Assembly: GCA_017301995.1 (NCBI GenBank)
Contig: JAFLEH010000017.1
Span: 1-64,000 of the forward strand
Source: Verrucomicrobiota bacterium
GTDB taxonomy: Bacteria > Verrucomicrobiota > Verrucomicrobiia > Verrucomicrobiales > Akkermansiaceae
DNA: 64,000 nt
Reading direction: 5' to 3'
Of this stretch, positions 25,568-33,802 are shown piece after piece (position 1 is the first letter of the stretch; the number at the start of each line of letters is the position of its first letter). The position numbers were made by a program, and so were the translations under genes. Below the pieces are notes generated by a model that saw only the letters and a list, made by a program, of their open reading frames with translations, did no database searches and was not told where the DNA came from.

Positions 25568-27184
25568 TCAGTGATCGGCTTTCTTGACCGATGGCTTCTC
25601 GCGCTGAGCGGCGCGGGTCAGATAGGGCGGCGAGTCGAAGGCGTCGTTGGCGAGCCGGGGGTCGGCGTTTTCGCGCAGGATACGGTCCAGTCGGGCGGCC
25701 AGATCAGCGCGTGTGGTCGCGTATGCCGGATCATCGGCCACGTTCTTCATCTGGTGGGGGTCTTTGGCCAGATCGAACAGCTCGAACTCCGGACGAGGCA
25801 TGAATCCGATGTCCCAGATTTCCGCGATGGCGGGATCGGCGCGGTGGCCGACGAGCCAGGTTTTGGTAGGACTGGCGTCCAGATCGGGGAAACAGGATCC
25901 GGTGTTGTTGGCCAGCGGGCCGGGCTTGGGGCCTGCGGGATCGGCGGCGGCCAGCGGATCGCCGAGCGGGTTGCGGTCCGGCTTGAAGTTGTGGACGAAG
26001 AGGAAACCGCCGGTGCGCAAGGCGCGCACGGGGTAGGGGAGATTGCCGGCCCGCGCGGCATGAAAATGCACTTCGCGCCCGATCACGGCATGGCCGCGCA
26101 GGGTGGATTCGGGAGCGTCGCCCTTCAGAACGGGCAGGAGGTTTTGGCCGTTCATATCGGCATCGGCCGGGAGATTGGCCGCCGCGAGAAACGTCGGCGC
26201 GAGATCCACCAGGGAAACGGGCGCCTTGACCGAGCCGCCCGCTTTCACTCCGCCGGGCCAGCGCAACACAAGCGGCACGCGCGATCCGAAATCATAGACG
26301 CTGGTCTTTCCACGGGGGAATCCGGGGATCCCGTTGTCGCCCGACACCACAAACAGCGTGCGATCCATTTCTCCCCGTCGCTCCAGTTCTTCCGTCAGCA
26401 CGCCCACCGCGGCATCGAACGCCTGCACCTCGCCTAGAAAATCCGCCACATCCTCGCGCACGGCCGGGTTGTCGGGCAGAAAGGGCGGGAGTTTTCCTTT
26501 CAGCGAATCGGGGTCGATGCCCCACAATTCCTTCCCGGACCCGCGCACCCAGGTGCGGTGGGTGTTGGTGGGGTTGAACCAGTAGAAAAACGGCTGACCT
26601 TCGCGGCGGTCGTCGAGGAAGTCTCTCAGATTGCGGCGCACCTCGTCGAGAATGGCGGCCTTGAGCGCCGGACGTTCGGCGGCGGGTGCGGCCATCATCA
26701 CCTCGCTGAAGTTGTTGATCCGGCCACCGGCTTTCTTGTAGTTGCGCTGGGGTCCGCCCATGCGGTCCTCGTCGATGTGCATCTTGTGCGACCACCCGAT
26801 GCGATAGCCGGCGTCCTGTAGGCAAAGCGGGAATCCGCGCACCGGTTTCCACGGGTCGTTGGAGCGGTCGCCGTCCCACGGCGTGTGGAGTTGCGAGTGC
26901 GATCCGTTGCGGAAAAAATGCCGGCCCGAGACCACGGCGGCACGCGAGGGCGAGCACGACGACGCGCTCACGAAAGCATTCCAACAGCGCGAACCCTCCC
27001 GCGCGATCCGGTCGATTGCCGGAGTGGAAACGGCGTCGCTGATGGACGGATGCCCCGGTTCGCGGTAACAGGACGCATACGCCCCATAATCGTCCGCGAA
27101 CGCGAGCACGATGTTGGGACCGGCGGCCGGCGCGGCCGGCGCGCCAAGAATCAGGGAAAGCGGGAGCAGGAAACGGAAGGTCAT
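25568..27184 (-). CDS. Secreted S1-family sulfatase
   Basis: 538-residue sulfatase of the type I formylglycine-dependent class. A signal peptide (about 1-21) is followed by the metal-binding NIVLAFADDYG (Asp31, Asp32) and the signature CSPSR (Cys77 to Arg81), whose Cys is converted to formylglycine. The mid-region has HKMHIDED and VVSGDNGIPGFPRGKTSVYD. The substrate is likely a sulfated polysaccharide; it may cooperate with the fucosidases, though none is adjacent. A dedicated maturase (anaerobic SME or FGE) is not in the window. It is 90 bases upstream of, and on the same strand as, thiH, but unlikely to be functionally linked. Confidence 0.94.
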   Translation of the reverse strand: MTFRFLLPLSLILGAPAAPAAGPNIVLAFADDYGAYASCYREPGHPSISDAVSTPAIDRIAREGSRCWNAFVSASSCSPSRAAVVSGRHFFRNGSHSQLHTPWDGDRSNDPWKPVRGFPLCLQDAGYRIGWSHKMHIDEDRMGGPQRNYKKAGGRINNFSEVMMAAPAAERPALKAAILDEVRRNLRDFLDDRREGQPFFYWFNPTNTHRTWVRGSGKELWGIDPDSLKGKLPPFLPDNPAVREDVADFLGEVQAFDAAVGVLTEELERRGEMDRTLFVVSGDNGIPGFPRGKTSVYDFGSRVPLVLRWPGGVKAGGSVKAPVSLVDLAPTFLAAANLPADADMNGQNLLPVLKGDAPESTLRGHAVIGREVHFHAARAGNLPYPVRALRTGGFLFVHNFKPDRNPLGDPLAAADPAGPKPGPLANNTGSCFPDLDASPTKTWLVGHRADPAIAEIWDIGFMPRPEFELFDLAKDPHQMKNVADDPAYATTRADLAARLDRILRENADPRLANDAFDSPPYLTRAAQREKPSVKKADH

Positions 27185-27281
27185 GGAAACGTCGGTTTCG
27201 CCACGATACGCACAAACCGCGTCCGGTATTGCGGAAATCGGGACGCCGACGCGCTGGAGCCGGGGCAGCGCCGACTGTCGG

Positions 27282-29126
27282 TTAGAACGGCCAGATGAGG
27301 GGAATCAGGGAACAGGAGGTGACCCAGCAGATGATATTGAGAGGGATGCCGACGCGGAGGAAATCGGAGAAGCGATAGCCGCCGGGACCGTAGATCATCA
27401 TGTGGGTCTGATAGCCCATCGGCAGGGCGAAGGCGGTGGAGGACGCCACGGTGACGCCGATGATGAAAGGCCAGGCGTTGACCTGCATGTGGTGCGCCAG
27501 AGGAATCACGATGGGCACCATCATCACCGCGGTGGCATTGTTGGAAAGCACCTCGGTTAGAAGCAGGGTCAGGAGGAAAACCGCCCACAACAGGACGGTG
27601 GGCATGTTTTCCGGACTCACGAATCTCTGCGTGATGTCCACCAGTCCGTGCGCCAGCCACTCGGCGGTATGGGTGTTCTGCATCGCCATGCCCAGGCCCA
27701 ACAGCCCGTAAAGCATGATGAGCACCTGCCAGTCGATGCTCTCGTAGGCCTCGCGCGGGGTGAGAATGCGGGTCCAGAAAAGCACCAGCGCGCCGACCAG
27801 GGCGGTGTAGTGGATCGGGATGGCGGGCACCGCGGGCACGGCGCGGTGCAGCACGTCGGTTAGGGTGGCGACGAGCACCACGCCGATGAGCGTGCCCCAC
27901 GCGATGCCGATGTGATGGGGCGGGCGCTTGGCGGCCGGCGCGGGCACGGCGGGATCCAGATCGGGCAAATCGGTTAGCACGAAATCATGGGTGGCCCGGA
28001 TGGCGTCGAGATTGGTGCGGGCGGTGATCACCAACAGGGTGTCGCCGGTTTCGAGGGGGAGGTTGACGATTTTTTCGGTGATGTTGACTCCGGCGCGATG
28101 GACGGCGAGGACCACCGAATTGTAGCGTTGGCGGAAATCCGCTTGGGCGAGGGTTTCACCCAACAGCGAGGATTCGTCATGGACGACGAGTTCGGAAACG
28201 ATGCCATCGACAGTGGCGAGCAACTGGGCTCCGAGGTCGGCGATCAGGGTTTCCGGATGAACCGCGCGGCCTCGTCCGCGGTGGAGGGCCACAAGGAAGC
28301 GGTCGTTGAGCTGGATGGTGACTTCGGAGAGGGGAATCATCAGCCGCGCGCCGCCGCGGCGGACTTCCAGGATGTGGATGCCGCTCTCGCGTTTGGCGAG
28401 AATGGAGTCCGCAAGGCGGGTGCCGACAAGCTCCGAGTTCGCGCCGATGAGAAGGTGATAGAGCGGGCTGGTGCGGCTTTCGATGTCGAGGCTGCCGGTG
28501 ATGGACGACCGGGCCGGGATGAGTTTGGGGCCGAAGATGACCAGATAGCCGATGCCCGCGATAGCGAGCGGAATACCGATGGGGGCGAGCTGGAACATCG
28601 ACATTTGGGGTTCGCCGAGATCGCGGAGAGTGCCGTTGACGAGCAGGTTCGTGGAGGTTCCGATGAGGGTGCAGCAGCCGCCGAGGATCGAGCAGTAGGA
28701 AAGCGGCATCAGCAGGCGGGAGGCCGGGATATCCTTGGTGCGGGCGAAGCCGAGGGTGACCGGCAACAGGATCGCGACGATCGCGGTATTGTTCATCCAG
28801 GCGCTGAAAAACGCAGTCAGGAGCGAGAATGCGAGGATGGCGACCCGCAGATTTCCCGAGAGCCGGTTTTTCAGAAGGTTACCAATGTGGTCCACGGCCC
28901 CGGATTTCTCGAGCGCGCCTCCGATGACGAACAGCGCGGCGATGGTCAGCGGGGCTTCGTTTTTGAACACCGCGGTCATTTCCTGGAATCCGACCAGTCC
29001 GAGCGCGACGACCAGGCAGAGCACCGTCAGCGCGATCACGTCGGGAGCCGCCCATTCGCGCAGGAACGCGATGAGTGTGAGAAAGATGACCAACAAAGTC
29101 AGGATGATTTCCGGGGCGGGCAGCAT
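27282..29126 (-). CDS. SLC13/DASS-type anion transporter with two TrkA-C domains
   Basis: 614-residue inner membrane protein. The two membrane halves (about 1-185 and 415-614) each carry the SNT-type motif of the family: FSAWMNNTAIVAILLPV with IGTSTNLLVNG, and LSNNATAVMMVPIVI with TAFALPMGYQTHMMIYG. Between them lie two TrkA-C (RCK_C) domains (about 205-290 and 300-385), with GTRLADSILAKRESGIHI and GETLAQADFRQRYNSVVLAVHR. Such carriers move sulfate, dicarboxylates or similar anions with sodium. The ATG giving MLPAPEIILTLL is chosen; the upstream 28 residues lack family likeness. Substrate unknown; its neighbour is a sulfatase, which makes sulfate an attractive but unproven guess. Confidence 0.88.
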   Translation of the reverse strand: MLPAPEIILTLLVIFLTLIAFLREWAAPDVIALTVLCLVVALGLVGFQEMTAVFKNEAPLTIAALFVIGGALEKSGAVDHIGNLLKNRLSGNLRVAILAFSLLTAFFSAWMNNTAIVAILLPVTLGFARTKDIPASRLLMPLSYCSILGGCCTLIGTSTNLLVNGTLRDLGEPQMSMFQLAPIGIPLAIAGIGYLVIFGPKLIPARSSITGSLDIESRTSPLYHLLIGANSELVGTRLADSILAKRESGIHILEVRRGGARLMIPLSEVTIQLNDRFLVALHRGRGRAVHPETLIADLGAQLLATVDGIVSELVVHDESSLLGETLAQADFRQRYNSVVLAVHRAGVNITEKIVNLPLETGDTLLVITARTNLDAIRATHDFVLTDLPDLDPAVPAPAAKRPPHHIGIAWGTLIGVVLVATLTDVLHRAVPAVPAIPIHYTALVGALVLFWTRILTPREAYESIDWQVLIMLYGLLGLGMAMQNTHTAEWLAHGLVDITQRFVSPENMPTVLLWAVFLLTLLLTEVLSNNATAVMMVPIVIPLAHHMQVNAWPFIIGVTVASSTAFALPMGYQTHMMIYGPGGYRFSDFLRVGIPLNIICWVTSCSLIPLIWPF

Positions 29127-29300
29127 CTGTGTGGGATGTCGGCCGCGTCCATGCGGCTTGCCGGGGGCTTTGGCAAGCCGAAACGCCCCCGTTTTTGGGG
29201 GATGGAACACCGGTTGTCCTGAAACTTCCGGCGATGGCGCACATTATGATTAAGAATTCTTGACAAATCCCCGTTTTTTCCCAGTTTTTGCGTCAGACCG

Positions 29301-29642
29301 ATGGCGAAACGCAGTCATGCAATGGAACGAGCGCACCGATTGGAAGTCCGGGGCCGGGTGCTCCGAGGCATGGCGCGGGTGTTTTTCGCGGTGCTCGGGC
29401 TTTCGGCCGGATTTGTGGTGGTTGCCACCGGCGTGCCGCAAAAGCGGAAATTGGACGAATTGGAAGCGAAGTTGGCCCAGACCCAAGCGCGGGAGGCCGA
29501 GGTGGTCGCGGAGAAAGACGCCTGCGCGACCGAAAACCAGGCGTTGAAAACGGATCGGGAGTTTCTGGAAATCCATTCGCGGGATCGGTTGGATTATTAC
29601 AAGGAAGGCGAGAAGGTTTTCAAATTCCACTACGACCGGTAG
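29301..29642 (+). CDS. FtsB/DivIC-like septum formation initiator protein
   Basis: 113-residue bitopic protein with a short basic cytoplasmic N-terminus, a transmembrane helix (about 27-45) and a coiled coil (about 48-92; QKRKLDELEAKLAQTQAREAEV). The end EGEKVFKFHYDR resembles the DivIC/FtsB terminus in related bacteria. Members act at the division septum with FtsL and FtsQ. The first ATG is used; a second at residue 8 is possible. It lies 53 bases upstream of hpt. Identification rests on architecture more than on conserved residues. Confidence 0.72.
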   Translation: MAKRSHAMERAHRLEVRGRVLRGMARVFFAVLGLSAGFVVVATGVPQKRKLDELEAKLAQTQAREAEVVAEKDACATENQALKTDREFLEIHSRDRLDYYKEGEKVFKFHYDR

Positions 29643-29695
29643 CCCGATTGTGGTTTGCGCTTGGCGGCGGCGGGTCGGTTTGGCAGGATCGCGGC

Positions 29696-30235
29696 ATGAG
29701 AGACGACATCGAGCGCGTGCTGATCGCCGAAGAAGTGATAGAAAAGCGTCTGGACCTGATTGCCGGGGAAATCGAGAGGGATTTTCCGGAAGGGACGCTG
29801 CTGGTGATCATCCTGTTGAAAGGCGCGCTGGTGTTCGCGGCGGACCTGCTGCGGCGGGTGGCCCGGCCATTGGAGATCGAGTGCCTGAATGTCGCGAGTT
29901 ATCACGGCGGCACCTCCAGTTCCGGGCAGGTGGATTTTCTCGACCGCAGGTTTCCGGAGGTCAAGGACCGGCACGTTCTGTTGTTGGATGATATTCTCGA
30001 TACCGGCCGGACTCTGCACGCGGTCAAACAGCGCCTGACGGAGGCGGGGGCCGCCGCCGTCCACACCGGCGTACTGCTGGCCAAGGACAAGGAACGCTCG
30101 GAGGAGGTGGAGGTGGACTACACCGGCTTCCGGATCGGCGATGAATTCGTGGTCGGGTACGGGCTGGACTATCAGGGGCGCTACCGGAACCTGCCCTACG
30201 TGGGCGTGCTGAAAGGCGAGATCGCGGGTATCTAA
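29696..30235 (+). CDS. hpt: Hypoxanthine phosphoribosyltransferase
   Basis: 179-residue purine salvage enzyme that converts hypoxanthine (and possibly guanine) plus PRPP to the nucleotide. It has the PRPP motif VLLLDDILDTGRTL, the flexible-loop SYHGGTSSSGQV, and a C-terminal DEFVVGYGLDYQGRYRNLPYVG for base binding. An AGGA lies eight bases before the ATG, one of the few good Shine-Dalgarno sites in the window, and it decides the start although the frame is open further upstream. Its stop TAA shares the tetramer CTAA with the stop TAG of the converging small gene. Confidence 0.96.
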   Translation: MRDDIERVLIAEEVIEKRLDLIAGEIERDFPEGTLLVIILLKGALVFAADLLRRVARPLEIECLNVASYHGGTSSSGQVDFLDRRFPEVKDRHVLLLDDILDTGRTLHAVKQRLTEAGAAAVHTGVLLAKDKERSEEVEVDYTGFRIGDEFVVGYGLDYQGRYRNLPYVGVLKGEIAGI

Positions 30236-30525
30236 CCGTTTGTCAGGACGTTGCGGAGCTGCTGGCGGCAGGACTCCGGGATGGAGCGCGAGAATACGAC
30301 GCGGCCGTCTCCGTTTTTCGCGATGAATCCGCGGGTGGCCTGATGGTCCCGCAGGATTTCCCCAAGATCCGCAAGCGAATGGGAGGACATGCCTCCACGT
30401 GTGGTGATGGGCTTCCCCTCGCGGATGCGGATTACCAGTGGAGCGCCCAGCGGCGGCTGTGTGGACAGCCACCACAGCAGCGCGGCGATGATGACAAGTG
30501 CCGGAATGAATACCGATGGGGACAT
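30232..30525 (-). CDS. Small membrane protein, possibly DUF3634-like
   Basis: 97-residue protein with an N-terminal transmembrane helix (about 4-22) and a soluble tail with LVIRIREGKPITTRG, DLGEILRDHQ and FSRSIPESCRQQLRNVL. That pattern (I-R-G-K near the membrane and S-x-I-P-x-x-x-x-Q-x-L-R-N near the end) recalls DUF3634, of unknown function. It is 18 bases downstream of the radical SAM gene start region on the same strand and converges with hpt with overlapping stops. Confidence 0.65.
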   Translation of the reverse strand: MSPSVFIPALVIIAALLWWLSTQPPLGAPLVIRIREGKPITTRGGMSSHSLADLGEILRDHQATRGFIAKNGDGRVVFSRSIPESCRQQLRNVLTNG

Positions 30526-30543
30526 TGACAGGGGAAGGAACGC

Positions 30544-31977
30544 TCAGGCAACCGGATGATGGCGGGTTGCCCTGTCGGCGGCAATCGGAAACGCCGGTTT
30601 GATAGGCGATCGTCCGGGTTTGGCGCCGAGGCCCAGCGCCTTCTCCAGCAGCGGTAGGCCTAGCGTGACCTGTTTCATCCGGATCAGCGATCTCCAGACC
30701 CACTCGAACTTCTTCCACGCGCCCGCGTAGGCCAGGTGGCGGACCGCGGCGGTTAGGGGCTTGTGGCGCGCGCCCTCGAGGATCGCGCTCCAGGCGTAAA
30801 ACCGATCGTAAGCGCGCCAGTAGCCTTCCTCCAACTCCTCCGGCCGGAGTCGGGCGGGGCGGAACACCGTGTGGCGGGTGTCGTAGCGCTCCCAATCCTG
30901 ATGGAGGAGCCGTCCCTGCTCTTCCATGCGCTGATAGAGACCGGTGCCCGGATAGGGCGTCATGATGTGGAACGACGCGGTCTCCACCCCGTGTTCGATC
31001 GCCCAGTCGCTGGTGCGATCGAACACCTCGGGACCATCCTCGTCCATGCCGAAGACGAACGAGCCGTTCACCATCACGCCGTGATCGTGCGCGCGGCGGA
31101 TCGCGGTGGCGTAGTCGCGGCCGAGGTTCTGGACCTTGCCGTGGTCGCGAAGATTGTTAGGATCGAGGTTTTCAAACCCGACGAAAACCGAGCGGAGTCC
31201 GGCCGCCGCCGCCTTTTCCAACAATCCCGGCTTGAGCAACGCGCTGACGGTGGACGCCCCCTGAAACACGCGGCCCATGCCCGCCATGGCGTCGAACAGC
31301 ATTCCCGCGAACCGGGGATGGCCGAATAGATGGTCGTCCAGGAAATACAGGTGCTTCCCGGGCAGCGACTCGATCTCGCGCAGCACCGAATCGACCTGCC
31401 GGACGTAGAATCCGGTGCCCGCGCCGAAGAACGCGTCCTTGTAGCAGAAATCGCAGTGGTGCGGGCATCCGCGCGAGACGATGAGCGAATTGGGGACCAG
31501 ATAGAGCGGGCGCCTGATCAGGTCGCGGCGCATTGGCGGGAGGCGGTCGAGGGACCGGACAAGCGGCGCATCGTAGCGCCGTGCGGGATTTCCGGCGGCA
31601 AAATCGCGGAGAAACACGGGAAACGTATCCTCGCCCGGACCGGTGAAAATCGTGTCGGCATGGATCGCCGCCTCATCCGGCAGCGAGGTCACGTGCAGGC
31701 CGCCGAGGCAGACGTGCGCGCCCTTGGCCCGGTAGTGGTCGGCATAGCGATAGGCGCGGTAGGCGTTTGTGATGTAAACCTGGATGATGACGAGATCCGG
31801 CTCGTCGGTTAGGTCGAGGGTTTCCACGTGTTCGTCCTGAAGTGTCACCTCGTCGTCCGGATCCAGATAGGCCGCGAGGGTTGCCAGACCCAGCGGCGGA
31901 AACAGCGAATACTTGATAGGCCGGAACAGCGGGCTGCGGGCTTCGGTGAGCGAGGGCAGGATCAGTTTGACTTTCAT
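30544..31977 (-). CDS. B12-binding-type radical SAM protein
   Basis: 477-residue protein: an N-terminal cobalamin-binding-like alpha/beta domain (about 1-130, with PPLGLATLAAYLDP and CLGGLHVTSLPDEA), a radical SAM domain with CPHHCDFC (Cys171, Cys175, Cys178), and a helical C-terminal extension (about 380-477). The arrangement is that of methyltransferase- or cyclase-like B12 radical SAM enzymes (HpnJ/BchE-type). The histidine of a classical DxHxxG cobalamin motif is not obvious, so B12 binding may be base-off without His ligation or absent. The substrate is unknown. It precedes the small membrane gene in the same direction; queG lies upstream. Confidence 0.83.
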   Translation of the reverse strand: MKVKLILPSLTEARSPLFRPIKYSLFPPLGLATLAAYLDPDDEVTLQDEHVETLDLTDEPDLVIIQVYITNAYRAYRYADHYRAKGAHVCLGGLHVTSLPDEAAIHADTIFTGPGEDTFPVFLRDFAAGNPARRYDAPLVRSLDRLPPMRRDLIRRPLYLVPNSLIVSRGCPHHCDFCYKDAFFGAGTGFYVRQVDSVLREIESLPGKHLYFLDDHLFGHPRFAGMLFDAMAGMGRVFQGASTVSALLKPGLLEKAAAAGLRSVFVGFENLDPNNLRDHGKVQNLGRDYATAIRRAHDHGVMVNGSFVFGMDEDGPEVFDRTSDWAIEHGVETASFHIMTPYPGTGLYQRMEEQGRLLHQDWERYDTRHTVFRPARLRPEELEEGYWRAYDRFYAWSAILEGARHKPLTAAVRHLAYAGAWKKFEWVWRSLIRMKQVTLGLPLLEKALGLGAKPGRSPIKPAFPIAADRATRHHPVA

Positions 31978-32051
31978 CGGCGGAGAGACTGGGCGGATGC
32001 CTGTGAATGGACGATGAAGCGGGGATGAATTGGTGGTGAATCGCGCGGCGT

Positions 32052-33080
32052 CTATCCGCCACCGACCCGATGGGAGATCCGGCGGATCGCCCAGTCCGCG
32101 TGTTCCGCAACGAGCGGGTCGGGATCCGCGGCAGCGGTGTGGAGTGCTGGCAAATCATCGGCGGTCCCGGTGTTGCCGAGGGCGACGCAGACGTTGCGCA
32201 GGAAGCGCGGGCGCTTGAGCCGCTTGATCGGCGAGCGGGCGAAAAGCGAGCGGAACGCCTCGTCATCCAGTGCCAGAAAGTCCCGCAACCGATGAGCGAA
32301 CACCTCCGGCCGGGCATGGAACGCCATTTCGCGGGAAACCGCGGCGAAGCGGTTCCACGGGCACGCTTCCAGGCAGTCGTCGCAGCCGTAAATGCGGTCG
32401 CCGATGGCGGTGCGGAATTCCTCCGGGATCGGTCCCTTGTGTTCGATGGTTAGATAGGAAACGCACCGGCGCGCGTCGAGCCGGTGGGGCCCGGTGATCG
32501 CTCCGGTGGGGCAGGCGGAAATGCAGCGGACACAGGACCCGCAATGCGCCGAGGCGGGCGGATCCGGCGTGAATTCCAGGGTTGTCAGGATATCCGCCAG
32601 GAAAAACCAGGTGCCCAGCGTGCGGTGGATTTGCACCGTGGATTTGCCATTCCATCCGAGGCCCGACGCGGCCGCGAAGTCGCACTCCAGCACCGGGCCG
32701 GTATCGGTGTAGCACTTTTGCGTGCCGCCCGCGTCGCGGAGCGCGGCGTCGAACTCGCGCAGTTTCCGGTCGATCAGATCGTGGTAGTCGTCGTTCCAGG
32801 CATATTTCGCGATCCGATAGCCACCCGGATGATCGTTTGGAAACGGAGAAGAACCGGGGAAGTAGTTCATCGCCAGCGAAATGACGGAGCGGCAGCCGGG
32901 GAGGACCTGCCGCGGATCGCAGCGGCGGTCGGGATCCCGCTCCAGCCATGCCATGCCCGCGTGGCAGCCGTCGGAAAGCCATTGGCGGAACTCCGCCGCA
33001 TGCGGCGCGGGGGTGGCGGCCGCGATCCGGCAATCGTCGAAACCGAGCCGTGCGGCGAGCGCTTTTACGTCGGAGGGCAT
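32052..33080 (-). CDS. queG: Epoxyqueuosine reductase
   Basis: 342-residue cobalamin- and iron-sulfur-dependent enzyme that makes queuosine from epoxyqueuosine in tRNA anticodons. It has the CDFAAASGLGWNGKST region (active-site Asp in the preceding strand), two 4Fe-4S cluster motifs (CGSCVRCISACP, Cys180-190; CDDCLEACPW, Cys233-240) and a C-terminal HEAT-like repeat (about 290-335, with FLRNVCVALGNTG). The ATG giving MPSDVKALAARLGF is chosen; it lies inside the end of aroK, so the two overlap by 16 bases and are probably co-expressed. No other que gene is in the window. Confidence 0.95.
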   Translation of the reverse strand: MPSDVKALAARLGFDDCRIAAATPAPHAAEFRQWLSDGCHAGMAWLERDPDRRCDPRQVLPGCRSVISLAMNYFPGSSPFPNDHPGGYRIAKYAWNDDYHDLIDRKLREFDAALRDAGGTQKCYTDTGPVLECDFAAASGLGWNGKSTVQIHRTLGTWFFLADILTTLEFTPDPPASAHCGSCVRCISACPTGAITGPHRLDARRCVSYLTIEHKGPIPEEFRTAIGDRIYGCDDCLEACPWNRFAAVSREMAFHARPEVFAHRLRDFLALDDEAFRSLFARSPIKRLKRPRFLRNVCVALGNTGTADDLPALHTAAADPDPLVAEHADWAIRRISHRVGGG

Positions 33081-33640
33081 GGCGGACTCGATTTCCGGGT
33101 TCCAAAGAAATAGCGCGCGCTCTCCAGAATGCCGGTGGCGATTTCCCGGCTGGTTAGGCCGGCGGTGTCGAGCTGGAGGTGGGAGGTTTCGCGGTACCAC
33201 GGCTCCCGCTCGGCGAGCAGGGTGCGGACGCGGTCGGCGGGGTCATCGGTTTGCAGCAGCGGCCGGGAGGTGTTGCGGCGGGTGCGGTTGAGGATCACAT
33301 GGACCGGAGCCCTCAGCCAAACGACGTAGCCGAGCTGGCGCAGCGCCTCGCGATTTTCCGCGCGAGCCACGATGCCTCCGCCGGTGGCGATGATCCGCGG
33401 GGATGCTCCGTCATGCTCCAATTCCCGGATGACACGGGATTCGAGATCGCGGAACGTTTCCTCGCCCTCGTCCGCAAAAATCCGGCTGATGGATTTCCCG
33501 GCGAACTCCTCGATCACCGCGTCGGTGTCCACCAGCGGGTAGCCCATCATGGTGTGCAACTCCCGGCCGACCGTGGATTTCCCGCAGCCCATGAAGCCGA
33601 TGAGGACGATGTTGCTGTGATCCGCGTGGGGCGTTTGCAT
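33065..33640 (-). CDS. aroK: Shikimate kinase
   Basis: 191-residue enzyme of aromatic amino acid synthesis that phosphorylates shikimate with ATP. It shows the P-loop GFMGCGKSTVG (about 15-25), the shikimate-binding DTDAVIEEFAG, and IATGGGIV, plus the LID region RRNTSRPLL. The chosen start is the second ATG (MQTPHADHSN), as the first (five codons earlier) adds nothing conserved. It is cotranscribed with queG by a 16-base overlap. Confidence 0.95.
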   Translation of the reverse strand: MQTPHADHSNIVLIGFMGCGKSTVGRELHTMMGYPLVDTDAVIEEFAGKSISRIFADEGEETFRDLESRVIRELEHDGASPRIIATGGGIVARAENREALRQLGYVVWLRAPVHVILNRTRRNTSRPLLQTDDPADRVRTLLAEREPWYRETSHLQLDTAGLTSREIATGILESARYFFGTRKSSPPCPPT

Positions 33641-33802
33641 GGGAGGGGAATACACGCTTCATGGTCGGGCGGGAATCAGGAAATTCACGGGACCTTCGAT
33701 TGCCGGGCGGCCTTCCCGTTCGTCGGGAAAATTTGTGAAATTCGGGATTGTCGGGGGTGCTGGTGGCCGGTAGGCTCGCGCCGAACACGGTTTGTGCAAT
33801 CT

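Noticed and set aside
29260..29288. TTGACA promoter before the FtsB-like gene
   Set aside because: The -35 is perfect but no acceptable -10 follows at 16-18 bases; not listed as a feature.
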